This document shows, one piece after another, positions 1 through 7,551 of a stretch of DNA of 23,504 nucleotides. The DNA is from UBA7328 sp036479115 (lineage in GTDB: Bacteria; Bacteroidota; Bacteroidia; Chitinophagales; Saprospiraceae). The first letter of the stretch is position 1; every line of letters starts with the position of its first letter. The notes beneath the pieces were generated by a model. That model did not search any database and was not told the origin of the DNA. It was given only the letters and a program-made list of their open reading frames with translations. Location of the stretch: positions 1-23,504 of the forward strand of contig JAZGFD010000191.1 of the NCBI GenBank assembly GCA_036479115.1, given 5' to 3'. A program made the translations under genes and the position numbers.

Positions 1-128
1 GTCAGGAAGTCAGGAAGTCAGGAAGTCAGGAAGTCAGGAAGTCAGGAAGTCAGGAAGTCAGGAAGTCAGGAAGTCAGGAAGTCAGGAAGTCAGGAAGTCA
101 GGAAGTCAGGAAGTCAGGAAGTCAAGAA
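1..128. repeat. 8-bp tandem repeat (GTCAGGAA)n
   Basis: Fifteen perfect head-to-tail copies of the octamer GTCAGGAA fill positions 1-120. A sixteenth copy with one substitution (GTCAAGAA) follows at 121-128, after which the periodicity stops. The array begins at the first base of the window, so its true left end and copy number are unknown. The unit is not a multiple of three and no reading frame crosses it, so it is an intergenic microsatellite-type array that could change length by slippage. Confidence 0.97.
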
Positions 129-155
129 GTAAATATTCAATACTGTAACCATCAT

Positions 156-241
156 AGAAAGGCTGAAGGTCTTTAAGCTGAATAGCCAAGGGCACGGCCC
201 TTGGTATTGAGTAATTAATGTTGTGATTTGGCGGCCTTTCT
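156..241. repeat. nested palindrome, possible structured RNA or REP-like element
   Basis: An outer inverted repeat AGAAAGGC (156-163) / GCCTTTCT (234-241) encloses a perfect inner hairpin CCAAGGGC-ACG-GCCCTTGG (186-204). The inner stem is GC-rich in an AT-rich setting. No T-run follows it, so it does not look like a plain terminator. It lies between the octamer array and the 3' end of the lipoprotein gene at 321. A REP-like repeat or a structured RNA are both possible; the sequence alone does not decide. Confidence 0.4.
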
Positions 242-320
242 GACTAAAAATGATGACAAATCATTCTGTTTACACGAGATATTGACTTACTTCCCTCTTA
301 AATAAAATTAAATGTAATTG

Positions 321-800
321 CTAAAATACTATAATTGTATCTAGTTCTTTTACCAATAATTTTACATAATCTTTTAACTCTTGAGGCCAATCTTCTTGTT
401 CAAAAGAATCCAAATACCATGTTTTTGTACCTTCTGCTAATCCCATTTGTACAAATAAAGTACTTTGATCAGCACAACCGGGGCAACCATAAGTTTCTTG
501 TGTTGAAGTGGTAAGAACTGATGGGAGCGCTTCAAATATTCGTTGTGCTACAGTTGTGAGTTCAGCTTCGGAGGTTTCAGAAAACATTAGTTTATTGATT
601 TCAAATTTATCCATTTCATCCCTAAATACCTCTCCCTCCTCATACTTAAAAAGGTGGGTGCAATTACCTTGACAAAAGCCATTGTAACTACCAAAAATAA
701 AAGTGCCTTCTGGGTTTACAATTTCGGGGTTGTCGGCATCAGAACACGAAATTAATCCAATAAAAAGAGCCAATAAAAAGAATGCAAATTTTTTCTTCAT
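321..800 (-). CDS. Cys-rich lipoprotein of unknown function
   Basis: This 159-residue protein begins with a typical lipoprotein signal: Met-Lys-Lys-Lys, a hydrophobic stretch, and a lipobox LISC with the modified cysteine near residue 19. It is therefore expected to be membrane-anchored and to face the periplasm or cell surface. After the lipobox come two cysteine pairs, one in GFCQGNCTH (C-x3-C followed by His) and one in GCPGCAD (C-x2-C). These could bind a metal or form disulfides, but no named family is recognised with confidence. The rest is acidic and without membrane segments. The gene stands alone on the minus strand, with MITE-type repeats upstream and a palindrome region downstream. 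The ATG at 800 is the natural start because it directly begins the signal peptide. Confidence 0.85.
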   Translation of the reverse strand: MKKKFAFFLLALFIGLISCSDADNPEIVNPEGTFIFGSYNGFCQGNCTHLFKYEEGEVFRDEMDKFEINKLMFSETSEAELTTVAQRIFEALPSVLTTSTQETYGCPGCADQSTLFVQMGLAEGTKTWYLDSFEQEDWPQELKDYVKLLVKELDTIIVF

Positions 801-844
801 GATGTTGTTTTTTTTCTATAGACGTAGAATTTAGGTATAATGTT

Positions 845-872
845 GGTGGAGTGTCATTTTTTTTATCCAAAT
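845..872 (+). repeat. decayed fragment of the intergenic MITE family
   Basis: The stretch resembles the junction inside the 56-bp element at 21297-21352: a GGTGG/GTG block, a T-run, then TTTTTTTATCCAAA. The outer arms have degenerated, so this is a low-confidence fragment immediately left of the better-preserved copy at 894. Confidence 0.35.
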
Positions 873-893
873 CACAGAATTAACAAAAATAAT

Positions 894-1013
894 GGGTAGT
901 TCTCAGGTGAATGTTTTTGAGATCTGTCTACCGATCAAGCAGGGAAATAATTAATATTTATTTTTGATTATCAAACTTGTTTTCGCCAAAATTGATGCCA
1001 CCTGGGTGGTTAC
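894..1013 (+). mobile_element. IS66-type MITE, 120-bp copy with 8-bp target duplication
   Basis: The right end (CCACCTGGGTGGTTAC, 998-1013) matches the family right arm. The left end carries CTCAGGTG, followed by about 35 bp that resemble the left ends at 7552 and (reverse strand) 11445, including a TTTTGAG-TCTGTCTACC block and AAGCAGG. The octamer AAAATAAT occurs directly left (886-893) and directly right (1014-1021), as expected for a target-site duplication. The first few bases of the left terminus are mutated relative to GTAACTAC. It encodes nothing. Confidence 0.75.
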
Positions 1014-1069
1014 AAAATAATCAAATTTCATATTAACTAAATCTTTAAAAGTATCTGCATAAACCTCTT

Positions 1070-1091
1070 TTTCATGTTAAAAAACATGAAA
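1070..1091. repeat. perfect 9-bp inverted repeat (operator or hairpin)
   Basis: TTTCATGTT (1070-1078) and AACATGAAA (1083-1091) form a perfect palindrome with a four-base AAAA spacer. It lies about 100 bp upstream of the barrel-protein gene starting at 1194. No T-run follows on either strand, so a protein-binding site is as likely as an RNA hairpin. Confidence 0.4.
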
Positions 1092-1121
1092 TGTGGTTAG
1101 AATGCTCTTAAAACATATGCA

Positions 1122-1155
1122 GTTCGTCTAAAAATTGATGCAACCCTTAAGTAAC
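1122..1155 (+). repeat. decayed right end of the MITE family
   Basis: The segment aligns with the right end of the 894-1013 element: CGTCTAAAAATTGATGCAAC then CCTTAAGTAAC, against CGCCAAAATTGATGCCACC then TGGGTGGTTAC. It sits just upstream of the 1194 gene, whose possible -7 box TATCTTTT starts at 1162, so the fragment may contribute to that promoter region. Confidence 0.4.
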
Positions 1156-1193
1156 ATTATCTATCTTTTAGTTACGAAACAAAAACAATCGTT

Positions 1194-1781
1194 ATGAATA
1201 AAATCTACAAAATACTCCTACCAATCGCCTTAATCCTCTTTTTTTCTATTTCGAGCCATGCTCAAGAAGAAACCATTTTTGGTCATGGCAAGATGAGATT
1301 TACTGGCCTTTGGGGAGGTGTTTATAATGTATACACTACAGCTAATGATGATTTTAATTACGATGGTGGCGGATTTTTTACAGTTGAAATCAATCATAAT
1401 TTTCTCTTAGGATGGACGGGTTATGGTACCGATCTAAACCTTCCTGATGGAAAAGTGGCCCATATAGGTGGGAGTGATTTTTTATTAGGTTATACGTTAA
1501 ATTCGCATCAGGCCATACATCCTATACTCTACATACAAGCAGGGAGTGGCACTTTAGAAGTCACTAATGAAGTAGATGATAAGGTCTTTATACTTCAGCC
1601 AAATATAGGAATGGAAATGAATGTATTCCAGTGGTTTAGAGTAGGGGTAGAAGTAGGTTTTCGCTTTGTCAACAATGTAAATATTCCTACTATAGATAAA
1701 GATGACCTTTCATCTCCTGTTATTGGCCTCCGATTGAAATTTGGGTTTTCTAGCAATCACCGTCACAGATGGGATGACTAA
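1194..1781 (+). CDS. small outer-membrane beta-barrel protein
   Basis: The 195-residue product has a cleavable signal peptide (about residues 1-23, ending SSHA before QEE). The mature part consists of alternating short strands rich in Gly, Phe, Tyr and Trp (for example RFTGLWGGVYNVYT, LLGYTLNSH, WFRVGVEVGFRFV), the pattern of an eight-stranded outer-membrane barrel of the PorT/OmpW-like type. The last predicted strand, SPVIGLRLKFGF, ends in an aromatic residue as outer-membrane insertion signals do, and is followed by a short His/Arg-rich tail. Ligand or role cannot be read from the sequence. The ATG at 1194 begins the signal peptide. A weak Bacteroidota -7-like box, TATCTTTT, lies at 1162-1169. 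The next gene follows after 78 bp on the same strand. Confidence 0.8.
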   Translation: MNKIYKILLPIALILFFSISSHAQEETIFGHGKMRFTGLWGGVYNVYTTANDDFNYDGGGFFTVEINHNFLLGWTGYGTDLNLPDGKVAHIGGSDFLLGYTLNSHQAIHPILYIQAGSGTLEVTNEVDDKVFILQPNIGMEMNVFQWFRVGVEVGFRFVNNVNIPTIDKDDLSSPVIGLRLKFGFSSNHRHRWDD

Positions 1782-1859
1782 AAAATAGTTTACATGAGGT
1801 TAGTTTCCAAAGATATCATTCAGGATTGTTATTTTTGAGATAAAAATACTCAAAGAAAT

Positions 1860-2273
1860 ATGCAACCATTTCATGTAGCTGTACCTGTTAATAATCTAAA
1901 TGCTGCCCGTACATTTTATAAGGATGTCTTGGGCTGCCAAGAAGGACGTTCATCAGCTGATTGGGTAGATTTTAATCTATTTGGACATCAATTTGTCATT
2001 CACTATAAAGAGGGAGAAAAGCAAAATATCCATTTTAGTGACGTGGATAATCAAGCTGTTCCTATCCCTCACTATGGCGTAGTGCTGAAAATGGAAGACT
2101 GGAAGGCTATGGCAAATCGGCTGAAAGATTATGGTGTTGATTTTATCATACAACCTTATATCAGATTTAAAGATGAGCCTGGAGAACAAGCTACTATGTT
2201 TTTCCTTGATCCATGTGGTAATGCTTTGGAGTTCAAAGCATTCAATGATATTGGTCAATTATTTGTAAAGTGA
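1860..2273 (+). CDS. VOC-family (glyoxalase/dioxygenase fold) protein
   Basis: This 137-residue protein shows the paired beta-alpha-beta-beta-beta modules of the vicinal oxygen chelate superfamily. The first module opens with FHVAVPVNNLNAARTFYKDVLG and the second with PHYGVVLKMEDWKAMANRL, ending in FFLDPCGNALEFK. His5, His71 and Glu124 stand where metal ligands normally lie in this fold, and DPxGNxLEF is a characteristic terminal motif. The family includes glyoxalase I, extradiol dioxygenases and antibiotic-binding proteins, so the substrate is open. No signal peptide is seen, so it should be cytoplasmic. It lies 78 bp downstream of the barrel gene, without an obvious link in function. Confidence 0.88.
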   Translation: MQPFHVAVPVNNLNAARTFYKDVLGCQEGRSSADWVDFNLFGHQFVIHYKEGEKQNIHFSDVDNQAVPIPHYGVVLKMEDWKAMANRLKDYGVDFIIQPYIRFKDEPGEQATMFFLDPCGNALEFKAFNDIGQLFVK

Positions 2274-2405
2274 AATGTAGTTTTGCCCCTAATAATTGGG
2301 TCATTAAGTTCGATTTGATTCAATTTTTTTTACGAATTCAAATTTGTTAAAACTTTAATACCATTTTTCTACCTATTGGACAAGAGCCTTCTTAAATCTT
2401 GTTTT

Positions 2406-2449
2406 GAAACTACTCAGGTGGTATTAAATTTGGCTAAAAAAACACCAAT
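2406..2449 (-). repeat. MITE family end, reverse orientation
   Basis: Read on the minus strand, the segment gives GTGTTTTTTTAGCCAAAT followed by ACCACCTGAGTAGTTTC, the family right end with one terminal change. No convincing partner end was found. A GTAGTTAC octamer at 2682-2689 could be the other terminus of a roughly 280-bp copy, but the flanking octamers do not match and the adjacent bases match only weakly. Confidence 0.6.
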
Positions 2450-2711
2450 ATCTATTAACAGTCATAGATTGAGCCACTCTGAAAACATAAAAAATATAAA
2501 ATGTTGAGTGCTCTCCGAAAACTCACAAAATCAAAAAAATCTTTTGACGAACTTTACATTTTTTTCAACTCGCTGATACTCAGTCAGCTACAAATTTCGA
2601 AAAATAATAATATCACCTAAAATAATTCATTTTGAGTAAATTATCTATTTTCAGAGCGGGCTTAAGAGTGAAGCCATTTTAGTAGTTACCCATATTATTT
2701 CCTTTTGTTGT
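2450..2711. other. gene-free AT-rich stretch
   Basis: This is the rest of the gap between the VOC gene and the 3' end of phoX. I see no convincing reading frame, promoter or terminator. A weak hairpin GGCTT/AAGCC near 2660-2675 lacks a T-run. GTAGTTAC at 2682-2689 matches the last eight bases of the MITE family. Confidence 0.5.
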
Positions 2712-4334
2712 TCAGCTTTGGGTGAAAGATTTGATCCCTTGTATTGCATTTAGTAAGGGCCCTTGTATTGTTACAACTGAGGGTGCTGGAAGGCTATTCC
2801 CACCATTTGGCCAATTACTTGTCAATTCATTAACAGATGGAGATAGACCTCCAGGATGCTGAACGCTTAAAAACAGTGTTTTCCCATCAGGTGTAAAAAA
2901 TGGACCTGTTAGTTCGGCATCTTTAGGAGCACTTGCTATTTGTACTACTTCTCCTGCATTATCGCCACTTCTTAGAAAGACAAAAAGGCCATTATTTTTA
3001 AAACTAGCATAGGGCTCTTTATTCATAGCGCTACCTGAAATATCACTAGTAAACCATAGATTTCCACCATTATCAAAAGCCAAGTTATCAGGGCAAGCAA
3101 ATCCTGTTTCCTCACCACCAGCTAAAAATGTATCCGCCTTAAATGTAAGACTGTCATACTTTCCTCCAGTCTCTTCTATTTTTAGTATTTCGCCATAGTA
3201 ATTGCCCTTGGTTACATCATTTGTAAGTGCTATCAATATGTTTCCTGTAACTGGATCTATCTCAATATCCTCAGGTCGAGCCAATGGCGTGCCCCCTAGC
3301 AGTGCTGCTGCTTCTCTCAGCCTAATGAGTACTTCTGTCTGGTCTTTAAAATTATTTTTTAATACCTCTTGATCATTGATATCAAGAGATTCCCATTTTC
3401 CTTTTGAAACATTTGCGACATATAGTTTTCCGGATTTTAGCGATCCAGCTTTGTCTGATATAAATTTATACACGCATTGGTCCACTTTGTCATCTCCACT
3501 GTACACAACCACTCTTTTATCCTGTAATTCTACACAAGTTGCACACTCATGGGCACATCGGCCAAGAGCTACGTGTTTTTGACATTTTCCTGTGTGAGGG
3601 TCTACTTCTACTACCCACCCATAATGTTCTGGAGGATTGTCATAATATTCACCCCAATCGTACATAGATTGCGGTTTTATCACTTCTCCTGTTTCAAAAT
3701 CACGTTCTCCATAGCAACTATGATAATTTTCTTCACAGGTAAGTACAGTTCCCCATGGTGTTACTCCACCTGCACAGTTTTGCAAGGTTCCCATTGCTTC
3801 TGTAGCACCATATATTTTTTCGGGCCAGTTAAATGGAATCATCGTATGGGCTGTAATTCTTCTATTCTTATCAGAAGATGTATCATTTTTCCATTGTTCC
3901 CCAGATTTTTTCATTTTTAATATACTTCCACCTATGTTGTACATCTCTTTGTCAGCTCTTTCTTTAGATTTTTTCATCCCTGTGGATACGAATACGGGGT
4001 CAACATATTCATGGTTTACCCAAAGAAAGCCCTCATCTGGACTACTGCCAGGTATAAATGCTGTATAGTCACAATTAAATCCAAATGTATCATTCTTGCT
4101 TATTTTATCGCCATACCTTATAAGTACTTTATAATCAAGGCCATCAGCAAGCACCAAATTGTCCTCATCAGATGGCGAAATGCCTTTTATTGCAATATTA
4201 AGATCAAATGCCCTTCGGCTTGATTCTATATTACATGCACTTATAAATGGAGGTAGAAGGGATGTAGCCACAACTCCTTTTCCTAAAAATTGGATAAAAC
4301 TTCTCCTTTGTAATTTCTTATTCTTAACTGACAT
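2712..4334 (-). CDS. PhoX-type alkaline phosphatase (DUF839), Tat-exported
   Basis: The 540-residue product begins with a twin-arginine signal (Arg10-Arg11 in QRRSFIQFLGKG) and a hydrophobic core ending in ISAC, so Cys34 may be lipidated after Tat export. The mature part carries motifs of the PhoX family: LWVNHEY, a GTVLTCEEN block, HYGWVVEVDP and ALGRCAHE. PhoX enzymes are calcium- and iron-dependent phosphomonoesterases that release phosphate from organic esters outside the cytoplasm, and export of a folded, cofactor-loaded enzyme fits the Tat signal. The length is within the normal range for the family. It stands alone on the minus strand. A TATCTTG sequence about 15 bp upstream of the ATG may be a -7 box, but no pho-box-like operator is recognised. 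A phytase-like or non-enzymatic DUF839 protein cannot be excluded. Confidence 0.88.
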   Translation of the reverse strand: MSVKNKKLQRRSFIQFLGKGVVATSLLPPFISACNIESSRRAFDLNIAIKGISPSDEDNLVLADGLDYKVLIRYGDKISKNDTFGFNCDYTAFIPGSSPDEGFLWVNHEYVDPVFVSTGMKKSKERADKEMYNIGGSILKMKKSGEQWKNDTSSDKNRRITAHTMIPFNWPEKIYGATEAMGTLQNCAGGVTPWGTVLTCEENYHSCYGERDFETGEVIKPQSMYDWGEYYDNPPEHYGWVVEVDPHTGKCQKHVALGRCAHECATCVELQDKRVVVYSGDDKVDQCVYKFISDKAGSLKSGKLYVANVSKGKWESLDINDQEVLKNNFKDQTEVLIRLREAAALLGGTPLARPEDIEIDPVTGNILIALTNDVTKGNYYGEILKIEETGGKYDSLTFKADTFLAGGEETGFACPDNLAFDNGGNLWFTSDISGSAMNKEPYASFKNNGLFVFLRSGDNAGEVVQIASAPKDAELTGPFFTPDGKTLFLSVQHPGGLSPSVNELTSNWPNGGNSLPAPSVVTIQGPLLNAIQGIKSFTQS

Positions 4335-4700
4335 TGTATATTATTATTATGGGTACAAGATAGTAAAGAGAAAATTATTATATGGAATCATTCACAATAT
4401 CCTTAAAAATCCAACTCGTCATTTAACACTTGACACACCATAAAGTGCATTAACCAAAAAGTAATTTTGCATTTAGGCGATGATATTTTTTAAAACTTGA
4501 TCAAGCTTGACCCGTAATAGAAGTTGTCAGGGAGCAATGAATTACCCCTTTGATTAGCTCCTGCGAGGTTATTTCTCATATCTCTAGGCGTGGGAAAAGT
4601 TCATCAACACAGTGCACGACTATACAAACAAATTAATATGTTATTCCTTTATTTAGTTCTTGACTTTCTGGTGTAGACTCACTTATTAAGTTTTAGAATT
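4335..4700. other. intergenic region without a recognised gene
   Basis: This 366-bp gap separates the start of phoX from the 3' end of the 499-residue gene. It contains a short palindromic motif, CTTGATCAAG, followed closely by CAAGCTTG (near 4497-4510), but no convincing reading frame and no MITE end. It must hold the phoX promoter on the minus strand. Confidence 0.5.
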
Positions 4701-6200
4701 TCATCCTTTTATAGTACTTGTACTCGTTTCAAGAGCTGACAGCACTTTTTCCCAAACAATCTCATAAGGCATGATTTCAATGAATGAATTTTCCATAGAC
4801 AGATTATACGGTACAAGTTTTAACTTTTGATAATATTTTTCAGCATGCCGTTTTATGGCTGTTGGATGAAAATACCCTTCTTCTATAGTGGTCAACATCT
4901 TTATAAAAAATTGTGTTCTATAGTTTCTATCTAATTTTTTAATTCTTTGTTTTTCAAGCAATTTTAAGCTGCCAATTCTGGATTTCACTGCTTTCCATTT
5001 TCTTTTTTTCACTTGTACCAAGATATCTGATATGAGATAGTAAGGAGAAGTACAGTTAGTTTCATCTATAGATTTTTCTAACAGATTTATTGTTGCTTTA
5101 TCTTTAGAAGTAAAATCCAGACCCAAAAAGAATAAGTAATTGGATACAATTAGCAGGTAATATTTATCATGTAAACGAAGGTTTTTTAGAGGTGCCCAAA
5201 GTAAAAATTCTCGAAAATCATCAATAGCAAACCTATATTTGCTATCAGTTAGATCGAGTTGGATCTTTAATTTCATCATATGTACATAATTTTTAGAGCC
5301 ATTTTTTTTAAGTAAAATCAGAATTGATAAAATTTGACGAGCCTCAGAATAATTGCCCATAAGCAAAGAATAATGGGTCATTTGAAGTAAAAATTGGGCT
5401 TCTCCTCCTTTATGAATGTATGGTAGATTCTTGAAATATTCATAGCATTTTAATGAATGTAGATATGCCTCATCATACTTCTTTTCAAGATCGAAAACCC
5501 AGATATTAAGCAGGAAAAAGTCAATATAAAACCTGTCTGAATCAACAGAATCAGGTTTTAATTTCTCGAGCTTAACCAACTCACTTTTTACAAAAAATAA
5601 ATTCTCAATTTCTGTATTTGTCTTGTTTAACAGTTCATTATAAATCCTTTCTTTGCTTAAGAACACCTGGTGTTCAGCAATTTGAGAACGCATTGCTTTA
5701 TCAATATCCTCTAAATAAAATTTCATTTTGTCTTCCTGAGGATCAAATTCATTGTAATATTTAAGTAAAAATTTTCCTGTTTCTAATCTTATATCAGTGA
5801 GCTTGTATTTTATAGCTTTTTTGTTAAGCCTAAAGGCGATTTTTTTAGCCAAACCCCTTTGGCCGAATCCAATCATTATTTTGAATATTGCATATTGTTG
5901 ATAACTTTTAACAAAGGCTATTTGAAGATCAGAATATCTATAATAAGAAGGATTAAATACTAATATCTCCTTTAATAATTTACTTACCAGTTTGTGTTTG
6001 ATTTGCTGGTATTGAACACTATTGAGATTTATGTCTTTCAATACTTGATTCCCTTCTTCAACATCATCATGGGACTTGAGTATTAGCTCTAATATTTTGT
6101 TTTCTAAAGGATTAATACTCTGTTTTATCCTGTCCCACACTTCTGAGTTAAGGTTGATAAAGGAATTTAGCGTATCTATGATGAGGTTTAAATCTTTCAC
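4701..6200 (-). CDS. large alpha-helical repeat protein, function unknown
   Basis: This 499-residue protein has no signal peptide and no membrane segment. It is strongly helical, rich in Lys, Leu, Ile and Tyr, and contains segments spaced like tetratricopeptide or related helical hairpins (for example YDEAYLHSLKCYEYFKNLPY and MGNYSEARQILSILILLKK). The N-terminal arrangement, a 'KILELIL...EEGNQVLKDIN' block followed by a basic helix 'KHKLVSKLLKEIL', resembles a group of uncharacterised Bacteroidota proteins of similar size; that likeness is from memory and is an inference. A scaffold or protein-interaction role is plausible but not shown. The ATG at 6200 is used, with A/G-rich sequence upstream. 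Gene-poor DNA flanks it on both sides. Confidence 0.75.
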   Translation of the reverse strand: MKDLNLIIDTLNSFINLNSEVWDRIKQSINPLENKILELILKSHDDVEEGNQVLKDINLNSVQYQQIKHKLVSKLLKEILVFNPSYYRYSDLQIAFVKSYQQYAIFKIMIGFGQRGLAKKIAFRLNKKAIKYKLTDIRLETGKFLLKYYNEFDPQEDKMKFYLEDIDKAMRSQIAEHQVFLSKERIYNELLNKTNTEIENLFFVKSELVKLEKLKPDSVDSDRFYIDFFLLNIWVFDLEKKYDEAYLHSLKCYEYFKNLPYIHKGGEAQFLLQMTHYSLLMGNYSEARQILSILILLKKNGSKNYVHMMKLKIQLDLTDSKYRFAIDDFREFLLWAPLKNLRLHDKYYLLIVSNYLFFLGLDFTSKDKATINLLEKSIDETNCTSPYYLISDILVQVKKRKWKAVKSRIGSLKLLEKQRIKKLDRNYRTQFFIKMLTTIEEGYFHPTAIKRHAEKYYQKLKLVPYNLSMENSFIEIMPYEIVWEKVLSALETSTSTIKG

Positions 6201-6616
6201 CTCATCCTTTATAATTTGATACTGTAGTCATAATGTAATGATACTTATAAAAATCATAAGTGCAATGAGCATTTTCGCGCTATAAATTTTTTGTAGATTT
6301 TTTTTATACTTGACAGCGCACTATTATCGTTATCAATCTGTTAAACCCATCTTCTACCCAACCCACATAGGTTTTCGGGTTTTTGTCTATTTCTTTGCCC
6401 TCATCTCAGCGTTAAAATTCTCAACCATAACTCTTATGGCGAATATTTTTGAATAAGTGCAGGCTCAAAAGATACCAAAGACACCCATAATTATATACTT
6501 GACAGAACATTACAGAGTCTTTAATTTGTTTTATTATTAGTACTGATGGTGACACTATGTGAAACTGTTTTCTTATCTTGAATTGTGAAATTCGAAACAG
6601 ATATCAGTAAAAAGAG
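6201..6616. other. gene-free region with a 12-bp direct repeat
   Basis: No convincing coding sequence is present. The 12-mer TATACTTGACAG occurs twice in the same orientation (6305-6316 and 6494-6505), 189 bp apart. A weak AACCC/GGGTT hairpin followed by TTTTG lies near 6360-6386. The repeat pair could mark the edges of an old insertion or two similar binding sites. Confidence 0.4.
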
Positions 6617-6646
6617 AAGAAGGTGAGTAATCACCTTCTTCCTTTT
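6617..6646. terminator. strong hairpin, bidirectional terminator-like
   Basis: AAGAAGGTGA (6617-6626) and TCACCTTCTT (6631-6640) form a perfect 10-bp stem with a GTAA loop. On the plus strand CCTTTT follows, and on the minus strand the stem is followed by CTCTTTTT. It would stop minus-strand transcripts reading out of acpH (3' end at 6967), although it is 320 bp away, or a plus-strand transcript from the gene-free region to its left. Confidence 0.65.
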
Positions 6647-6872
6647 AGATACATTGGGTATAGATTTTCACATTATTTGAATGCTATAATCTATTATGTA
6701 CTATAGGTCAAAGCTATTTTTAATTTTGTGATTTTTACATTCTTTAACCATGTACCTCTTATAAAGTTTTCTTCTTATAAAAGGAAAGAATAATTTACAA
6801 GAAGTTGAATATCAGCATTTTATGGTATTGCTAAATATTATTTTACTTTTTTAGTAAATGACTAAAGAATTG

Positions 6873-6928
6873 GGAACTACACAGGTGTTATCAATATTGG
6901 CTAAAAAAAGCACACCACCTGTAGTTAC
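6873..6928 (-). mobile_element. 56-bp minimal MITE copy
   Basis: Read on the minus strand, the element starts with GTAACTACAGGTGGTGTGC, passes through TTTTTTTAGCCAATATTGAT and ends with ACACCTGTGTAGTTCC. It consists only of the family left arm joined to the family right arm, so the whole unit can fold into a long imperfect hairpin. It lies about 40 bp downstream of the acpH stop codon. The flanking octamers (AAGAATTG, CAAAAAGG) do not match, so any target duplication has been lost. Confidence 0.75.
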
Positions 6929-6966
6929 CAAAAAGGTAATTAAATCTGAATATTCCATGATCTCGC

Positions 6967-7536
6967 TTACCCGTCACATATCCTCACTAAGTCATCAAAC
7001 AACAGCTTAAAATTTTCTTGAAAAATCGCTTCATTTTCATCAATTACCGCCAATGTAGAAGTGAAGTTTGACTTAAATGAAGTGCGTCCTTCCATGTATT
7101 TCATGGTATTGTAAAGTCTGTGCCTATCGTAAGTACTCATTAAAAAATCATGGTCAATCATTTTATTCATTTGACTTGTGAGATTCATAGGAAGAATTTC
7201 TTTTTTTCTATTTAGAAGAAAATAGAAATGATCACAAAACGCTCTAATAGAAATAGCCGAATAATCTTCCCAAAATTGACAAAGGAAATAGTCATTAATG
7301 ATATCAATGGCTACAGAAGCATATCTTCCTACCATGGGTTTTAGCAAAGCTACTGAGTCTTTTACTGCGGAGTGCCGATCAGTATAATGATCAATAACTC
7401 TGTGGAGATTAACACCAATTTGCACTTCAGATGGCAGTGCTGCCATGTCTTTCTTTCTTACAAAATCACCCAGAAAATTTCCTAACATCTCGTCATTGCT
7501 GGGGTAAGAAAGTAATATATGAGCCAAATAATTCAA
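6967..7536 (-). CDS. acpH: acyl carrier protein phosphodiesterase (AcpH/DUF479)
   Basis: AcpH removes the 4'-phosphopantetheine arm from acyl carrier protein. From the proposed TTG start the product is 189 residues, close to the usual length of the family, and begins NYLAHILLS, the conserved N-terminus. Other family signatures follow: GNFLGDFV (Asp24) and LHRVIDHYTDRH (His45, Asp49, Asp53), consistent with an HD-type metal-dependent hydrolase. The frame stays open upstream to an ATG at 7596, but those extra 20 codons lie across a MITE terminus (7552 onward) and do not fit the family, so TTG at 7536-7534 is preferred. No clear Shine-Dalgarno is visible; the leader is A-rich. A 56-bp MITE copy lies downstream and a 238-bp copy lies 15 bp upstream, so its promoter must sit in, or have been replaced by, the inserted element. 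Confidence 0.88.
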   Translation of the reverse strand: MNYLAHILLSYPSNDEMLGNFLGDFVRKKDMAALPSEVQIGVNLHRVIDHYTDRHSAVKDSVALLKPMVGRYASVAIDIINDYFLCQFWEDYSAISIRAFCDHFYFLLNRKKEILPMNLTSQMNKMIDHDFLMSTYDRHRLYNTMKYMEGRTSFKSNFTSTLAVIDENEAIFQENFKLLFDDLVRICDG

Positions 7537-7551
7537 ATTATTTTTTTTATT

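Noticed and set aside
1..128. CRISPR array
   Set aside because: The units are 8 bp and contiguous, with no spacers and no cas genes nearby.
2406..2689. A complete reverse-strand MITE bounded by 2406 and GTAGTTAC at 2689
   Set aside because: The left-arm sequence next to GTAGTTAC does not carry the CAGGTG core, and the flanking octamers CTTGTTTT and CCATATTA differ.
3376..4443. Several plus-strand frames of 68-123 codons opposite phoX
   Set aside because: They are antisense shadows of the phoX coding sequence, with unnatural composition and no family resemblance.
6873..6928. Integron attC recombination sites as an explanation for the recurring GTAAC...GTTAC palindromes
   Set aside because: The ends do not fit the attC core consensus (RYYYAAC / GTTRRRY). 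Two copies have 8-bp target duplications, neighbouring genes are in mixed orientation, and no integrase is seen.
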